64,000 bases of DNA, taken from the NCBI GenBank assembly GCA_031082145.1, contig JAVHLP010000002.1, forward strand, positions 95,214-159,213, read 5' to 3'. This document shows positions 45,117 to 53,591 of this stretch, in pieces; the first letter of the stretch is position 1; each line of letters begins with the position of its first letter. The notes below the pieces were generated by a model that saw nothing but the letters and a program-made list of their open reading frames with translations, searched no databases and was not told where the DNA came from. This DNA is from a bacterium (lineage in GTDB: Bacteria; Bacillota; Sulfobacillia; UBA995). Made by a program: the position numbers and the translations under genes.

Positions 45117-45248
45117 AGTAAACAGTTAGGCGGTTAGCCAACCAGCTAACCGTGAGAGCCGAGAAGGCCCGGGCAGAGCCCGGTGGCTGTGAATCCACAA
45201 CCCAATCCTCCTTGGAAGGCCCTGAATACCCGTTCAGGGCTTCTTTCT
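45117..45248 (+). ncRNA. Small-RNA-like transcription unit, copy B
   Basis: Second copy of the element at 37.07-37.20 kb in the same orientation. It has the identical 20-base inverted repeat GGTTAGCCAACCAGCTAACC (45132-45151), a CCGGGC/GCCCGG hairpin with AGA loop, the same conserved block with TCCTCCTT (about 45193-45226), and the terminator GCCCTGAA/TTCAGGGC (45219-45240) followed by TTCTTTCT. The stretches between these elements differ, so conservation tracks structure and not the whole sequence. The end touches the stop codon of the convergent dehydrogenase gene. Confidence 0.65.
45219..45248 (+). terminator. Rho-independent terminator of unit B, possibly bidirectional
   Basis: Perfect 8-bp stem, 6-base loop and T-rich tail. 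The upstream arm is preceded by AAGG, so read from the other strand the hairpin may also end transcription of the convergent gene at 45247-47079. Confidence 0.75.
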
Positions 45249-47079
45249 ACTCCGGGACCACCCGCCAGAGCACCCCGGTACGGGGGATGGCGTTGGGGGC
45301 CAGATCGGTCATCTCCAGATGGCCGAAGTCCAGGACGTAGAGGGCTTCTCCTCCCGGGGCGAAGGCGACTCCGACGGCCCGCTTGAGCCCTCCACCGTAC
45401 CTCCCCGCCCGGGCCCGGCCGCCCCGGTTCTCCAGGAAGGTCCTGTACTCGCCGGTCAGGGGGTCCACGCGCACCACCCGGGTGGCCAGGGCCGAACCCA
45501 AGTCCTCCGTCAAGGGCTGGGCATCGCCAAAGAGGGCTACGTAAATGCCCCCCTGGTCGCCGAAGGCGCCACCGGGAGACACCGCGAGCTTCATGGGCGA
45601 GGCGTGGGGCGGGAATTCGGCCAGGGGTGGCTCGACCGCAGGGGGGTTGGCGATTAGGGGCCGGAGGTCGACCCCGCGGCGGGAGGCGAACCGGGCATCG
45701 GTTAGCGATAGCTGGCCGGCGAAGTCCGGCCAGCCGTACCAGGCCCCTCGGTGCACCCGGACCAGCCAGTCGGGACTCTGGCGGACGGCGCGGACCCCCC
45801 GGTCGTCATAGCCCAGATTCGTCGCATAGAGTGAGCCGTCCGGGGCCAGGGCCAGCCCGTAGGGGTTCCGCAGGCCGTCGGCATACACCGTCGTCTGCCC
45901 TGTCTCCGGGTCGATCCGGAGAATCGCCCCGCTCGGCTTGTCACCCGGCTCAACGGTCGTGCCCTCGTCGCGGGTGGTCCCGAAAGGAGCGAACGGGCCG
46001 GTCTCGGTACGGTCGGCTGGCCGGGCGGTTCGCAGGTCGAGGTCGGGGTAGTTCCGGCCGGTGAGCGTCCAGCCACGGGAGGGTACGTCGTGGAAGCCGG
46101 GGTGGCGGTCGGCCCAGGCATAGACGAAGTTGTCGGAGCCGACCACGCCGGTGTTGGTGGCCGTGCCCTGGCCGAGGAAGAGCGAGCCGTCGGGTCCGAA
46201 GACCAGGTCGTTGTTGTGGTGATCGCCGAGTGAAGGCAGCCCGGAGACCAGGTCCCGGCGACCGGCAACCGTGATCTGCCCCTGCTCCCGGCTCAGAGTC
46301 AGCACGCTGACCTTGCCCCGGTGGGACACGTACAGCTCGTCATCTCGAAGAGCGAGGCCGTTGAGGGGGCCCTCAAACCCCCGGGCGATCTCGCGAAGGG
46401 CACCCCCCGCGCCAATGGTGACCACCCGGGCTATCGCTTCCTTGGGGCCGTAAGCGAAGCCGGCTTCACCGACAAACACGGTGCCGTCGGGGGCGATGGC
46501 CAGGCTGGTGGGATAGGTCAGACCGGTGGCGACCACCTCCGCCCGGTAACCCCGGGGCAAGACCAGGGCAGCAGGGTCGGTACTGCTGGCGCTGCGCAAG
46601 AGAAAGAGGGCTGCGGTGGCGGAAAGGGCGAGGATGGCGGCCGGAACCCCCACCAGCCGGCCGCGCCTGGCCACCCAGGCTCCCAGCACGAACGAGGTGA
46701 CGACTCCGTAGGCCAGGAAGGCTCCCAGCGAAGCCAGTTGATCCAGGGGGGCGGCCGGAAACGGTGGAAAGCCCAGGACGGCCGGGACAAGTGCCAGAGG
46801 TCCGGCGACCCACGTGACCAGGCCCAGGACCAGGCCACCGGCGGCCAGAGCGGCAGGCCCCGGTCTCTTTGGCGCCCACAGCGGGTAGACGAGCCCGTAG
46901 ATGGCGCCGCCAAGGGCTCCCAACAGGCCCACGGCCAGACCTCCCAGCACCGGGTTGGCCCGGGTGAAGAGAAGACCTAGCACGGGCAGCATCCACGCTC
47001 CCCAGAGAACCAGGGCGCCGGCCAGGGCTCCGATCAGGCCGCCGGCCGCGCCGAGAGCAGCCAGTCGGTAGCGTTTCAT
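45247..47079 (-). CDS. Membrane-anchored PQQ-type glucose/sorbosone dehydrogenase-like protein
   Basis: The 610-residue product has an N-terminal membrane region of about five helices (roughly 5-165). A six-bladed beta-propeller domain follows (YRAEVVATGLTYPTSLAIAPDGTVFVGEAG, GDHHNNDLVFGPDGSLFLGQG, GLRNPYGLALAPDGSLYATNLGYDDRG). The propeller matches soluble glucose/sorbosone dehydrogenases, which oxidise sugars with PQQ. HHNNDL and RNPYGLA contain typical active-site residues, but the cofactor cannot be confirmed. ATG 47079 has GGGAGGTGG 5-6 bases upstream. The lone gene is convergent with unit B. Confidence 0.82.
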   Translation of the reverse strand: MKRYRLAALGAAGGLIGALAGALVLWGAWMLPVLGLLFTRANPVLGGLAVGLLGALGGAIYGLVYPLWAPKRPGPAALAAGGLVLGLVTWVAGPLALVPAVLGFPPFPAAPLDQLASLGAFLAYGVVTSFVLGAWVARRGRLVGVPAAILALSATAALFLLRSASSTDPAALVLPRGYRAEVVATGLTYPTSLAIAPDGTVFVGEAGFAYGPKEAIARVVTIGAGGALREIARGFEGPLNGLALRDDELYVSHRGKVSVLTLSREQGQITVAGRRDLVSGLPSLGDHHNNDLVFGPDGSLFLGQGTATNTGVVGSDNFVYAWADRHPGFHDVPSRGWTLTGRNYPDLDLRTARPADRTETGPFAPFGTTRDEGTTVEPGDKPSGAILRIDPETGQTTVYADGLRNPYGLALAPDGSLYATNLGYDDRGVRAVRQSPDWLVRVHRGAWYGWPDFAGQLSLTDARFASRRGVDLRPLIANPPAVEPPLAEFPPHASPMKLAVSPGGAFGDQGGIYVALFGDAQPLTEDLGSALATRVVRVDPLTGEYRTFLENRGGRARAGRYGGGLKRAVGVAFAPGGEALYVLDFGHLEMTDLAPNAIPRTGVLWRVVPE

Positions 47080-47192
47080 GACTTCCACCTCCCATACCAG
47101 GATCCCCCGTAAGGGAGACGGCTTATGAGTGGGCAGGCAAGGGCGCCAAGGCCGTGGAAAACAACTGAGAGTTCACGAGAGGAGTGCTGCCC

Positions 47193-47393
47193 GTGCCAAC
47201 CATCTTCTTCTACGGCCCCAGACTGGACATGGCGAAGAAGCGGGAGTTGGTCCGGTCCTTCACCCGGACGGCCAGCGAGTTGACGGGGATCCCCGAATCC
47301 GCCTTCGTTGTGCACCTGAAGCCATGCGATCCAGAAGACGTAGGGGTAGGCGGGGAGCTGTTGATCGACCGCCGGCAGCGCTCGCCGGAGTAG
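47193..47393 (+). CDS. 4-oxalocrotonate tautomerase family protein
   Basis: The 66-residue product begins M-PTIFFYGP, so removal of Met exposes Pro1, the catalytic base of tautomerases. DMAKKRELVRSFTRTASELTGIPESAFVVHLK fits the beta-alpha-beta fold. The start GTG 47193 is fixed by this proline, with GAGGAG 8 bases upstream. The substrate is unknown; such small tautomerases occur beside many catabolic genes. Confidence 0.88.
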   Translation: MPTIFFYGPRLDMAKKRELVRSFTRTASELTGIPESAFVVHLKPCDPEDVGVGGELLIDRRQRSPE

Positions 47394-47441
47394 TTGCCTG
47401 GGCTACCCGGCACGCTCGCAGGCGCTCCCGCGGCTGCTCGG

Positions 47442-47509
47442 TTGACATGCGCAGATCGAGCGGGTTACAATGGCGCCAGGAGTTGCGCGGTTGGCTAACT
47501 GACTAAGTT
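47442..47509 (+). promoter_or_regulatory. Promoter and GTTAGCCAAC-type element before the ArsR regulator
   Basis: TTGACA (47442-47447), 18 bases, TACAAT (47466-47471). Downstream lies GGTTGGCTAACTGACTAAG (47489-47507), whose core is the reverse complement of GTTAGCCAACC, the first half of the inverted repeat in units A and B. In all three the element starts 17-21 bases after the -10 box. Confidence 0.6.
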
Positions 47510-47531
47510 CCCCCGGAGAGAAGGGCTTCCG

Positions 47532-48623
47532 TTGCCCGAAGACCAGGCAGAACTGCTCCGGCCGAAGATCGCCTTCTTCTACTCGCCGCTGGTGGAGATG
47601 CTGCTCAGCCTCCATGTCCTGCACGACCCGGAGCGACACGGGGTGCTTCTCCCCTGGATGGTCCGCTTTCGCGAGAAGATCAGCCCGGAGACCATGCGCG
47701 AGCTCCGGTTCTTCGGTGACCATGGCGATCGCTGGATCAACGTGGCCGGGGCGGTCCTGAACCTCGAGGGAGTTCAGGAACTCGGGGTGCCGGGCATGAT
47801 CAGATGGCTCCATAGCCTGGACGAGCCGTCGTTCCTGGCCCGGCTGCTTGGGGGTCGGGTGGAGACGGCTGAGGTCCGGGCGGTGCTGGGCGGAGAGGAG
47901 TCGGCGGACGCTCTCCTGGTCCGGTTGGGCCGGGAGTCGGATGAGAGCCGGGAGGCGTTGGAGGAGTTTCTGGGCGACGTGGCGGGAACCAGGGCCCGGC
48001 TGGCCACCCTGCTCTCCGGCTACTGGGACCAGTACTTCGGCGAGGAGTTCTACTGGATTGAACTGCTGCTCATCCGTAGCATCAAGGAGGCCTCCATAGA
48101 GTTGGAGCGGAGTGCCCCCCGGGAGTTCCTGGCCCGGTTATCGACCGGAGCCCTGGCCTGGGATGGCGAAGGGAGACTGCTCCCCCGGGCGGGAGGGCGG
48201 GCAGGCCCCCGGGAGATGGCCGGGTTGGACCGGATCCAGCTGTTCCCGTCGGTCTTCGTGTACCCGGAGACCCTGGTGGTGAACCAGCCCCGTCGGGTAC
48301 TGAGTTCATACCCGGTGTCACCAGGGGTTTACCTGCGGCGGGATAGCCTGAACCCTCCCGAGAACCTATCCCTCCTGCTGAAAGTGCTGGCCGACGACAC
48401 CCGGCTCAAGATCCTGAAGCTGATGGCGGAGAAGCGGCGCTTCACCCAGGAGCTCGCCAGCGAACTCGACCTGGCCGAGCCAACCGTCTCCCGCCACATC
48501 AAGCTCCTCCGCGAGGCGGAGCTCATCACCAGCGAGAAGGAAGGCAACTACATCTACTACAGCCTCCGCCTGGAGCGGGTGGCCGAGGTTCAGACCAGGC
48601 TCCTGGACTTCTTCCGCTCCTGA
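47532..48623 (+). CDS. ArsR-family transcriptional regulator with long N-terminal domain
   Basis: The 363-residue product ends in an ArsR winged helix (about 275-360: LKVLADDTRLKILKLMAEKRRFTQELASELDLAEPTVSRHIKLLREAELI). The first ~270 residues have no recognised motif and resemble the long N-terminal regions of DUF5937-type ArsR proteins. No metal-binding ELCVCDL motif is present, so it is probably not a metal sensor. GGAGAGAAGGG precedes TTG 47532. Its own promoter carries the shared GTTAGCCAAC element, consistent with autoregulation and control of units A and B. Confidence 0.82.
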   Translation: MPEDQAELLRPKIAFFYSPLVEMLLSLHVLHDPERHGVLLPWMVRFREKISPETMRELRFFGDHGDRWINVAGAVLNLEGVQELGVPGMIRWLHSLDEPSFLARLLGGRVETAEVRAVLGGEESADALLVRLGRESDESREALEEFLGDVAGTRARLATLLSGYWDQYFGEEFYWIELLLIRSIKEASIELERSAPREFLARLSTGALAWDGEGRLLPRAGGRAGPREMAGLDRIQLFPSVFVYPETLVVNQPRRVLSSYPVSPGVYLRRDSLNPPENLSLLLKVLADDTRLKILKLMAEKRRFTQELASELDLAEPTVSRHIKLLREAELITSEKEGNYIYYSLRLERVAEVQTRLLDFFRS

Positions 48624-48626
48624 TGG

Positions 48627-49958
48627 TCAGGCCTTCGTGCTGATGGCCACGTCATCCAGGGCGATGTACGGCAGCCGGTAGTTCATGGACCAGCCTGTCT
48701 CCCGGCTGAGCCCCCGGAGCCCCCGGTTCAGGGCATCAAAGGCGTTGACCGACAGCATGCAGTCCTTGACCCGGCCCACGATCGCCCCATCCTCGATCCG
48801 GTAGCCCAGGACCACGTTCCCGTTGACCTCGCCGGCCAGGAGGTTGCCGGCCCAGGCGCCCATCAGGTGCACCACGAAGAGACCGAGCTTGATGCCCCCG
48901 ATCAGGTCGAGGTAGGAGTCCTGCCCCGGGGCCATGAGGACGTTGGACAGGCTGGGGGAGGGGATGGACTCCAGCCCGGGGCGGGTACCGTTGCCGGTGG
49001 AGGTTCTCCCCAGCCCGGCCGCCGATTTGAGGTCCAGGTAGAAGCCTTCCAGCATTCCCGCCCGGACCAGCGGGCTGGGTTGGGCGGGCCAGCCCTCGTC
49101 ATCGAAGGGGGCCGAGAGTGGTCCCCCGGCCAGGAGCGGGTTATCCTCAAGGTGAACGGCCGGATCGAACAGGGTCTCGCCCAGCCGGTTGCCCCAGGGG
49201 GAGATGCCCCTCTCAACCGCCTGGCCGTTCAGGCAGTCGCGGAACGGGCCCAGCAGATCGCGGCCGGCGTGGGGAGCCAGGATCACCGGGTAGCGGCCCG
49301 TGGTCAGGGCGACGTTCTTGCGACCCAGGCGGAACTGCTCCAGCGCGTTCTCCTGGAGTTCGGCGATCTCAGCGGCGGGATAGTCGCTGGAGGCGCGGAA
49401 CTCCCAGACGTTGAGCAGGTTTTCCCCCTCGATCAACTCGATGCCGAAACCGGCCATGAACCCCGTCCGGCGGTAGGTGAGATCAAGGCCCGAGGAGTTG
49501 ACTATGCGGACCTCCCGCACCTCCTTCTCGAGGCGGGCCCCGGCCAGGGCGGCCGGCTCCACAGCAACGGTGCGTTGCAGGAAATCTCGCCCCGTCTCGA
49601 TCATGGCTGCCAGGCCGAGCTCCGCAACCTCGGCGTGGTGAAAGCGATCGGCATCGACGGCCAGTCTTGACGGTCCCGGGAAACTGAACCGGGCCTCACC
49701 GCCACCGGCGGCGGCGGACAGCGCCCGATCCACGAGGCCCTCCTCGTCACCCGGCTTGGTGGTGGTGGAGAACCCCACCCTCCCGGCGGCGATCACCCGG
49801 AGCGCCAGCCCGTCCGAATAGGCGGTACGCACCTGTTTGAGCCGGTTGTTCTCGAACTCCACCGGGGTGCGGACAGAACGCCGGTGGAACACCTCGGCCG
49901 CCTGGCACCGGGCCAGGGCCTTCTCCAGGACCCGCTCCGGCCGGAAGTCCCCGGTCAT
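48627..49958 (-). CDS. pmbA: TldE/PmbA metalloprotease-family protein
   Basis: The 443-residue product is the PmbA/TldE partner of TldD: VEFENNRLKQVRTAYSDGLALRVI, ALTTGRYPVILAPHAG, and GIKLGLFVVHLMGAWAGNLLAGEVNGNVVLGYRIEDG. The TldD/TldE complex is a protease that processes small peptides such as modified peptides and antitoxins. The HExxxH motif is in the partner. The start overlaps the TldD stop by 4 bases. Confidence 0.93.
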   Translation of the reverse strand: MTGDFRPERVLEKALARCQAAEVFHRRSVRTPVEFENNRLKQVRTAYSDGLALRVIAAGRVGFSTTTKPGDEEGLVDRALSAAAGGGEARFSFPGPSRLAVDADRFHHAEVAELGLAAMIETGRDFLQRTVAVEPAALAGARLEKEVREVRIVNSSGLDLTYRRTGFMAGFGIELIEGENLLNVWEFRASSDYPAAEIAELQENALEQFRLGRKNVALTTGRYPVILAPHAGRDLLGPFRDCLNGQAVERGISPWGNRLGETLFDPAVHLEDNPLLAGGPLSAPFDDEGWPAQPSPLVRAGMLEGFYLDLKSAAGLGRTSTGNGTRPGLESIPSPSLSNVLMAPGQDSYLDLIGGIKLGLFVVHLMGAWAGNLLAGEVNGNVVLGYRIEDGAIVGRVKDCMLSVNAFDALNRGLRGLSRETGWSMNYRLPYIALDDVAISTKA

Positions 49959-51334
49959 GATCCCTTACCTCCCACGATGACCTTCTGAATGCGGATGTGA
50001 GGGGAGCCGGATGAGCACGGCAGGGGATTCTGCTCGCCCTTGCCGCAACCTCCCGCCGAGCCCTCGACGGTGTAGTCCCGGCCTGTCCGGTCGATGTTCT
50101 TGAGCGTCGCAAAAACGTTGCCGGTCAGCGTGACGTCGCGCACTCGCTCGGCCAGCCTGCCCCCACGGATCATGAAGCCCTCGGTGGCCGTGAAGGTGAA
50201 CATCTCGCCGGCGGTCTGCCCGCCGTAGGCCCCCTTGGCGTACACACCCAGCTCCACTCCCTCAAGCATCTCGTCGAAGCTGGCATCGCCCGCCTCTATG
50301 GCGGTGGTCCGCATGCGGGGAATGGGCGGGAACCGGTAGTCCAGGGCCCGGGCGCTGCCGGTCACCGGCTCGCCCATCCGGCCCGCCGTCTCCCGGGAGT
50401 GAAGGCGGCCGACCAGCAAGCCGTCCCGGATCAGGTAGGTCTTGCGGGTGGGCACACCCTCGTCGTCGTACTTGAGGTAACCCTGGAGCCCTTCCTCCCG
50501 ACCGGAGTCATAGATGTTCAGCAGGGGCTCGCCGAACCGCCGGCCCAAGGTCATTATCTCGCCCAGGCGAGGGTTCTCGTAGACATTGTCGGCTTCCGAG
50601 AGGTGACCGAACGCCTCGTGGGCGAATACCCCGGCCAGCCGGGGGTCCAGGATGACCGTATACTCGCCGCCCCTGACCACCGGGGCGGCCAAGCTATCCC
50701 GGGCCGTCTCGCAGATCTGGGTGACCTCGTCAGCCCGGTCTTGGAGCACCCCGTAGCCTGCCTTGCCGCCCATCCCGAAGAATCCGATCTGGGTGAGCCC
50801 GTTCCGGCGGGCGACGGCCACGAGGTTGGCCGCCACGTCCAACCGTTCCTGTTCGAGACACGTCCCGTCGCTGTTGGCATAGAGGATCCGGCTGTGAATG
50901 TCCCGGTAACGGATTTGCGAGCTGACCACCGGGGGGCCAAAGGCGAGAATGGCCGCGTTGTAGCTCTCCAGCAGGTCCTTCTTGGCCTGCAGGCTGAGCG
51001 CCCCGGGGTCCACACCCGGTGGGAGGGGGACCGTGTCCTCGATCGGATCCACCGGGGCCAAAGTGGCCCCGCTCTCGATGGCTGCAGCTACCTGGCGCGC
51101 CTGGGCGATGGCCAGGTCGACCTGACGATCGAGATCCTCCAGGCGGTTGAACGAGACAAACCCCCAGCCCCCCTTGACCAGGGCGCGGACATTGCCGCCG
51201 AAGGCCACCGACTCGGCAAGATTCTGGAGGGCGGGTCCCATGAACTGGATGTGGGTGAGGTGCGTCTCTTCCAGCCGCACCTCCAGGTAATCGGCCGGCT
51301 TGTTCCTGACCAGGGCCCGCAGCATCGCCTTCAT
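49955..51334 (-). CDS. tldD: TldD metalloprotease
   Basis: The 459-residue catalytic subunit contains the zinc motif FAHEAFGHLSEAD (HExxxH) at about residue 236-241. Other hallmarks are VRLEETHLTHIQFMG, DSGREEGLQGYLKYDDEGVPTRKTYLIRDG and the C-terminal GSAGGCGKGEQNPLPCSSGSPHIRI. It is coupled to the TldE gene. ATG 51334 and ATG 51325 are both possible, with GAGGTCCG upstream. Confidence 0.96.
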   Translation of the reverse strand: MKAMLRALVRNKPADYLEVRLEETHLTHIQFMGPALQNLAESVAFGGNVRALVKGGWGFVSFNRLEDLDRQVDLAIAQARQVAAAIESGATLAPVDPIEDTVPLPPGVDPGALSLQAKKDLLESYNAAILAFGPPVVSSQIRYRDIHSRILYANSDGTCLEQERLDVAANLVAVARRNGLTQIGFFGMGGKAGYGVLQDRADEVTQICETARDSLAAPVVRGGEYTVILDPRLAGVFAHEAFGHLSEADNVYENPRLGEIMTLGRRFGEPLLNIYDSGREEGLQGYLKYDDEGVPTRKTYLIRDGLLVGRLHSRETAGRMGEPVTGSARALDYRFPPIPRMRTTAIEAGDASFDEMLEGVELGVYAKGAYGGQTAGEMFTFTATEGFMIRGGRLAERVRDVTLTGNVFATLKNIDRTGRDYTVEGSAGGCGKGEQNPLPCSSGSPHIRIQKVIVGGKGS

Positions 51335-51392
51335 CGGACCTCATTCCCCTCTTGGTCTTCTCGACCCGTCAGGTATTCCGCCCGGGTTGGGG

Positions 51393-53486
51393 TCACTCCT
51401 CTTCTCCCCGGCGAACTCGGGCGTCCACGGTGACACACCCCTGACTGAAGACCAGCACCGGGTTGAGATCGATCTCGGCGATCGGCGGGTGGTCGGCGAT
51501 CAGCCGGGACAACCGGAGCAGCGTGTCCAGAAGGGCCCCCTGGTCGCCGGGGGACTGCCCCCGGGTGCCGGCCAGTATTCGCGAGAAGCGAGTCTCCTCC
51601 AGCAGACGCCTTCCCTCCGCCACGGAGAGCGGGGCCAGCCCCAGGCTCACGTCGGCCAGGATCTCGGTGTGCACACCGCCGGCACCGTAGAGGACCACCG
51701 GGCCGAACTGGGGATCCTGCTTGCCCCCCAGGATCACCTCGTGACCGCCCGCGAAGTACTTCTGGACCAGCAGCCCCTCGGCGGGGGTCCGCCCCAACAG
51801 ATCGGCGGCGGCCCGCTCGACTTCCCGGCGGGTGGTGAGGCCGAGGATGACCGCTCCCCGTTCAGTCTTGTGGACGAGGCCGGCCCCGTATCCCTTGACC
51901 GCCACCGGGTAGCCTATGACCCCCGCCAGCCGGCCGGCTTCCGCCGGGGACGCGGTTGCCGCCCAGGGAGCCACTGCTATGCCGTAGGCGGCCAGCAGGT
52001 CGAAGACCGCGGGCCCGAGGTAGCCGGCTTCCCTCCGGAGCAACTCCCGGGCCTTCAGGGCATCGATGCCCTCCAGGGTGGCGGGTGGCTCCGGCCGCCG
52101 CCCCCGGATGGCCGAGTAGTAACGGTGCAGCAGGGCCAGGGCCCGCACGGCCCGGTCGGGCGACGGGTAGACGGCGACCTTGCGGCTTTTCTCCACCCGG
52201 GCCGCGATCCGGGGCGCGTCCTGACCCTGAACCCACCAGACCACCGGCTTGTCACGTTGCAGGGCGGCGGCCGCCTCGATGAAGTCGGCCAGGTCGGTAC
52301 CGGTGGAGACAACGGCTCCCCCTATGCACAACACGGCGTCCACGTTGGGGTCGTTCAGAATGCGGGTGAAGATCTCGGCAAAGACCAGCGGATAGGGTTT
52401 GCCGATGGCGGCGGGCCACACGTCCATCGGGTTGCCCGGTTCGAACCAGGGAGGGCCGATGGCCTTGAGCGCCGCCAGGGTGTCCCCGCTGAGACGGGCC
52501 ACCTCGATGCCGTGGCCAGCGCAGGCGTCCACCGCCATGATCCCCCCGCCCCCGGTGGCGGTCACTATCGCCAGCCGGTTTCCCCGGAGCGGCGGCAGGT
52601 GCAGGAAAGCCTTCACCACGTCGTCCAGCTCGTCGACGCCGCTCAGGCGGAGCACTCCCGCCTGCCGGAAGGCGGCGTCATAGACCGCATCCTCTCCCGC
52701 CAGCGATCCGGTGTGCGAGCCGGCGGCCGCAGCCCCGGCGGCACTGCGGCCCGTCTTCAAGGCCAGCACCGGCTTGTGTCGGGTCACCTCGCTCGCCACC
52801 TCGCAGAAGCGGCGGCCGTCACCCAGTCCCTCCAGGTGGAGGGCGATCACCTCCACCCGATCGTCTCCGCCCAGGTAGTCCAGGAACTCCACCACTCCCA
52901 GGTCCACGGCGTTGCCGACGTCCACCCCGAGGCCCAGTCCCACCGATGGGGCCAGGTTCACCGCCAGGAAGAACCCGGTCTGGCAGATCATGCCGGTGGG
53001 CAGCGGATCGGCCCGCCGCATGGGGGTGAAGGAACTGGAGAAGCCGTCGAACGCGTTCACCGTGCCCAGTGTGTTGGGTCCCAGTAGCCGGGTGCCGGAG
53101 GAGGCCAGGGCGGCCAGAAACTCCTCCTGCAAGCGGATCCCCTCGGCGTCGGTCTCGGCGAAACCCTGGGTGACCAGGATAACGGCCTTTATGCCCTTAC
53201 GCGCGCAATCCCCAACCACCCCTGGCACCAGGTGGCGGGGCAGGGTGATGATGGCCAGGTCGGGTGTTACCGGCAGTTCGTCCACGCACGGGTAACAGGG
53301 AACCCCCAGGATCTCGGCGGCGTGGGGGTTGACCGGGTAGACCTGGCCCGGGTAGCCGTAGTTCAAGAGATTCTCCAGGATGTTGAAGGAGCCTTCGCCG
53401 GTGGTCCGGGACAGGCCGATGATGGCTACCGAGCGGGGCCGGAAAAAGCGGTCCATGAGATCACGGTGCGGGCAGGTCCCCGGCAA
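51393..53486 (-). CDS. ADP-forming acyl-CoA synthetase (fused alpha-beta)
   Basis: The 697-residue product fuses both subunits of ADP-forming acetate-CoA ligase. The N-terminal CoA-binding domain is about 10-140 (SVAIIGLSRTTGEGSF, LAIITLPRHLVPGVV). The ligase domain follows with the phosphohistidine loop AGSHTGSLAGEDAVYDAAF (His near 257). The ATP-grasp part (about 480-690) has HKTERGAVILGL and GPVVLYGAGGVHTEILADVS. It converts acyl-CoA, ADP and phosphate to acid, CoA and ATP, usual in anaerobic fermenters. The start is TTG 53486, with AAAGGAGGT 7 bases upstream. Confidence 0.92.
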   Translation of the reverse strand: MPGTCPHRDLMDRFFRPRSVAIIGLSRTTGEGSFNILENLLNYGYPGQVYPVNPHAAEILGVPCYPCVDELPVTPDLAIITLPRHLVPGVVGDCARKGIKAVILVTQGFAETDAEGIRLQEEFLAALASSGTRLLGPNTLGTVNAFDGFSSSFTPMRRADPLPTGMICQTGFFLAVNLAPSVGLGLGVDVGNAVDLGVVEFLDYLGGDDRVEVIALHLEGLGDGRRFCEVASEVTRHKPVLALKTGRSAAGAAAAGSHTGSLAGEDAVYDAAFRQAGVLRLSGVDELDDVVKAFLHLPPLRGNRLAIVTATGGGGIMAVDACAGHGIEVARLSGDTLAALKAIGPPWFEPGNPMDVWPAAIGKPYPLVFAEIFTRILNDPNVDAVLCIGGAVVSTGTDLADFIEAAAALQRDKPVVWWVQGQDAPRIAARVEKSRKVAVYPSPDRAVRALALLHRYYSAIRGRRPEPPATLEGIDALKARELLRREAGYLGPAVFDLLAAYGIAVAPWAATASPAEAGRLAGVIGYPVAVKGYGAGLVHKTERGAVILGLTTRREVERAAADLLGRTPAEGLLVQKYFAGGHEVILGGKQDPQFGPVVLYGAGGVHTEILADVSLGLAPLSVAEGRRLLEETRFSRILAGTRGQSPGDQGALLDTLLRLSRLIADHPPIAEIDLNPVLVFSQGCVTVDARVRRGEEE

Positions 53487-53591
53487 GGCTGGACCTCCTT
53501 TCCGGTGTCAATTCGGCCCCGATCCGCCTTCGTCCTGCCGTTTGGTAGATCCCGGGCAGCGGGGGAAGACTGGGAAGCGGAGGTGTAAGCC

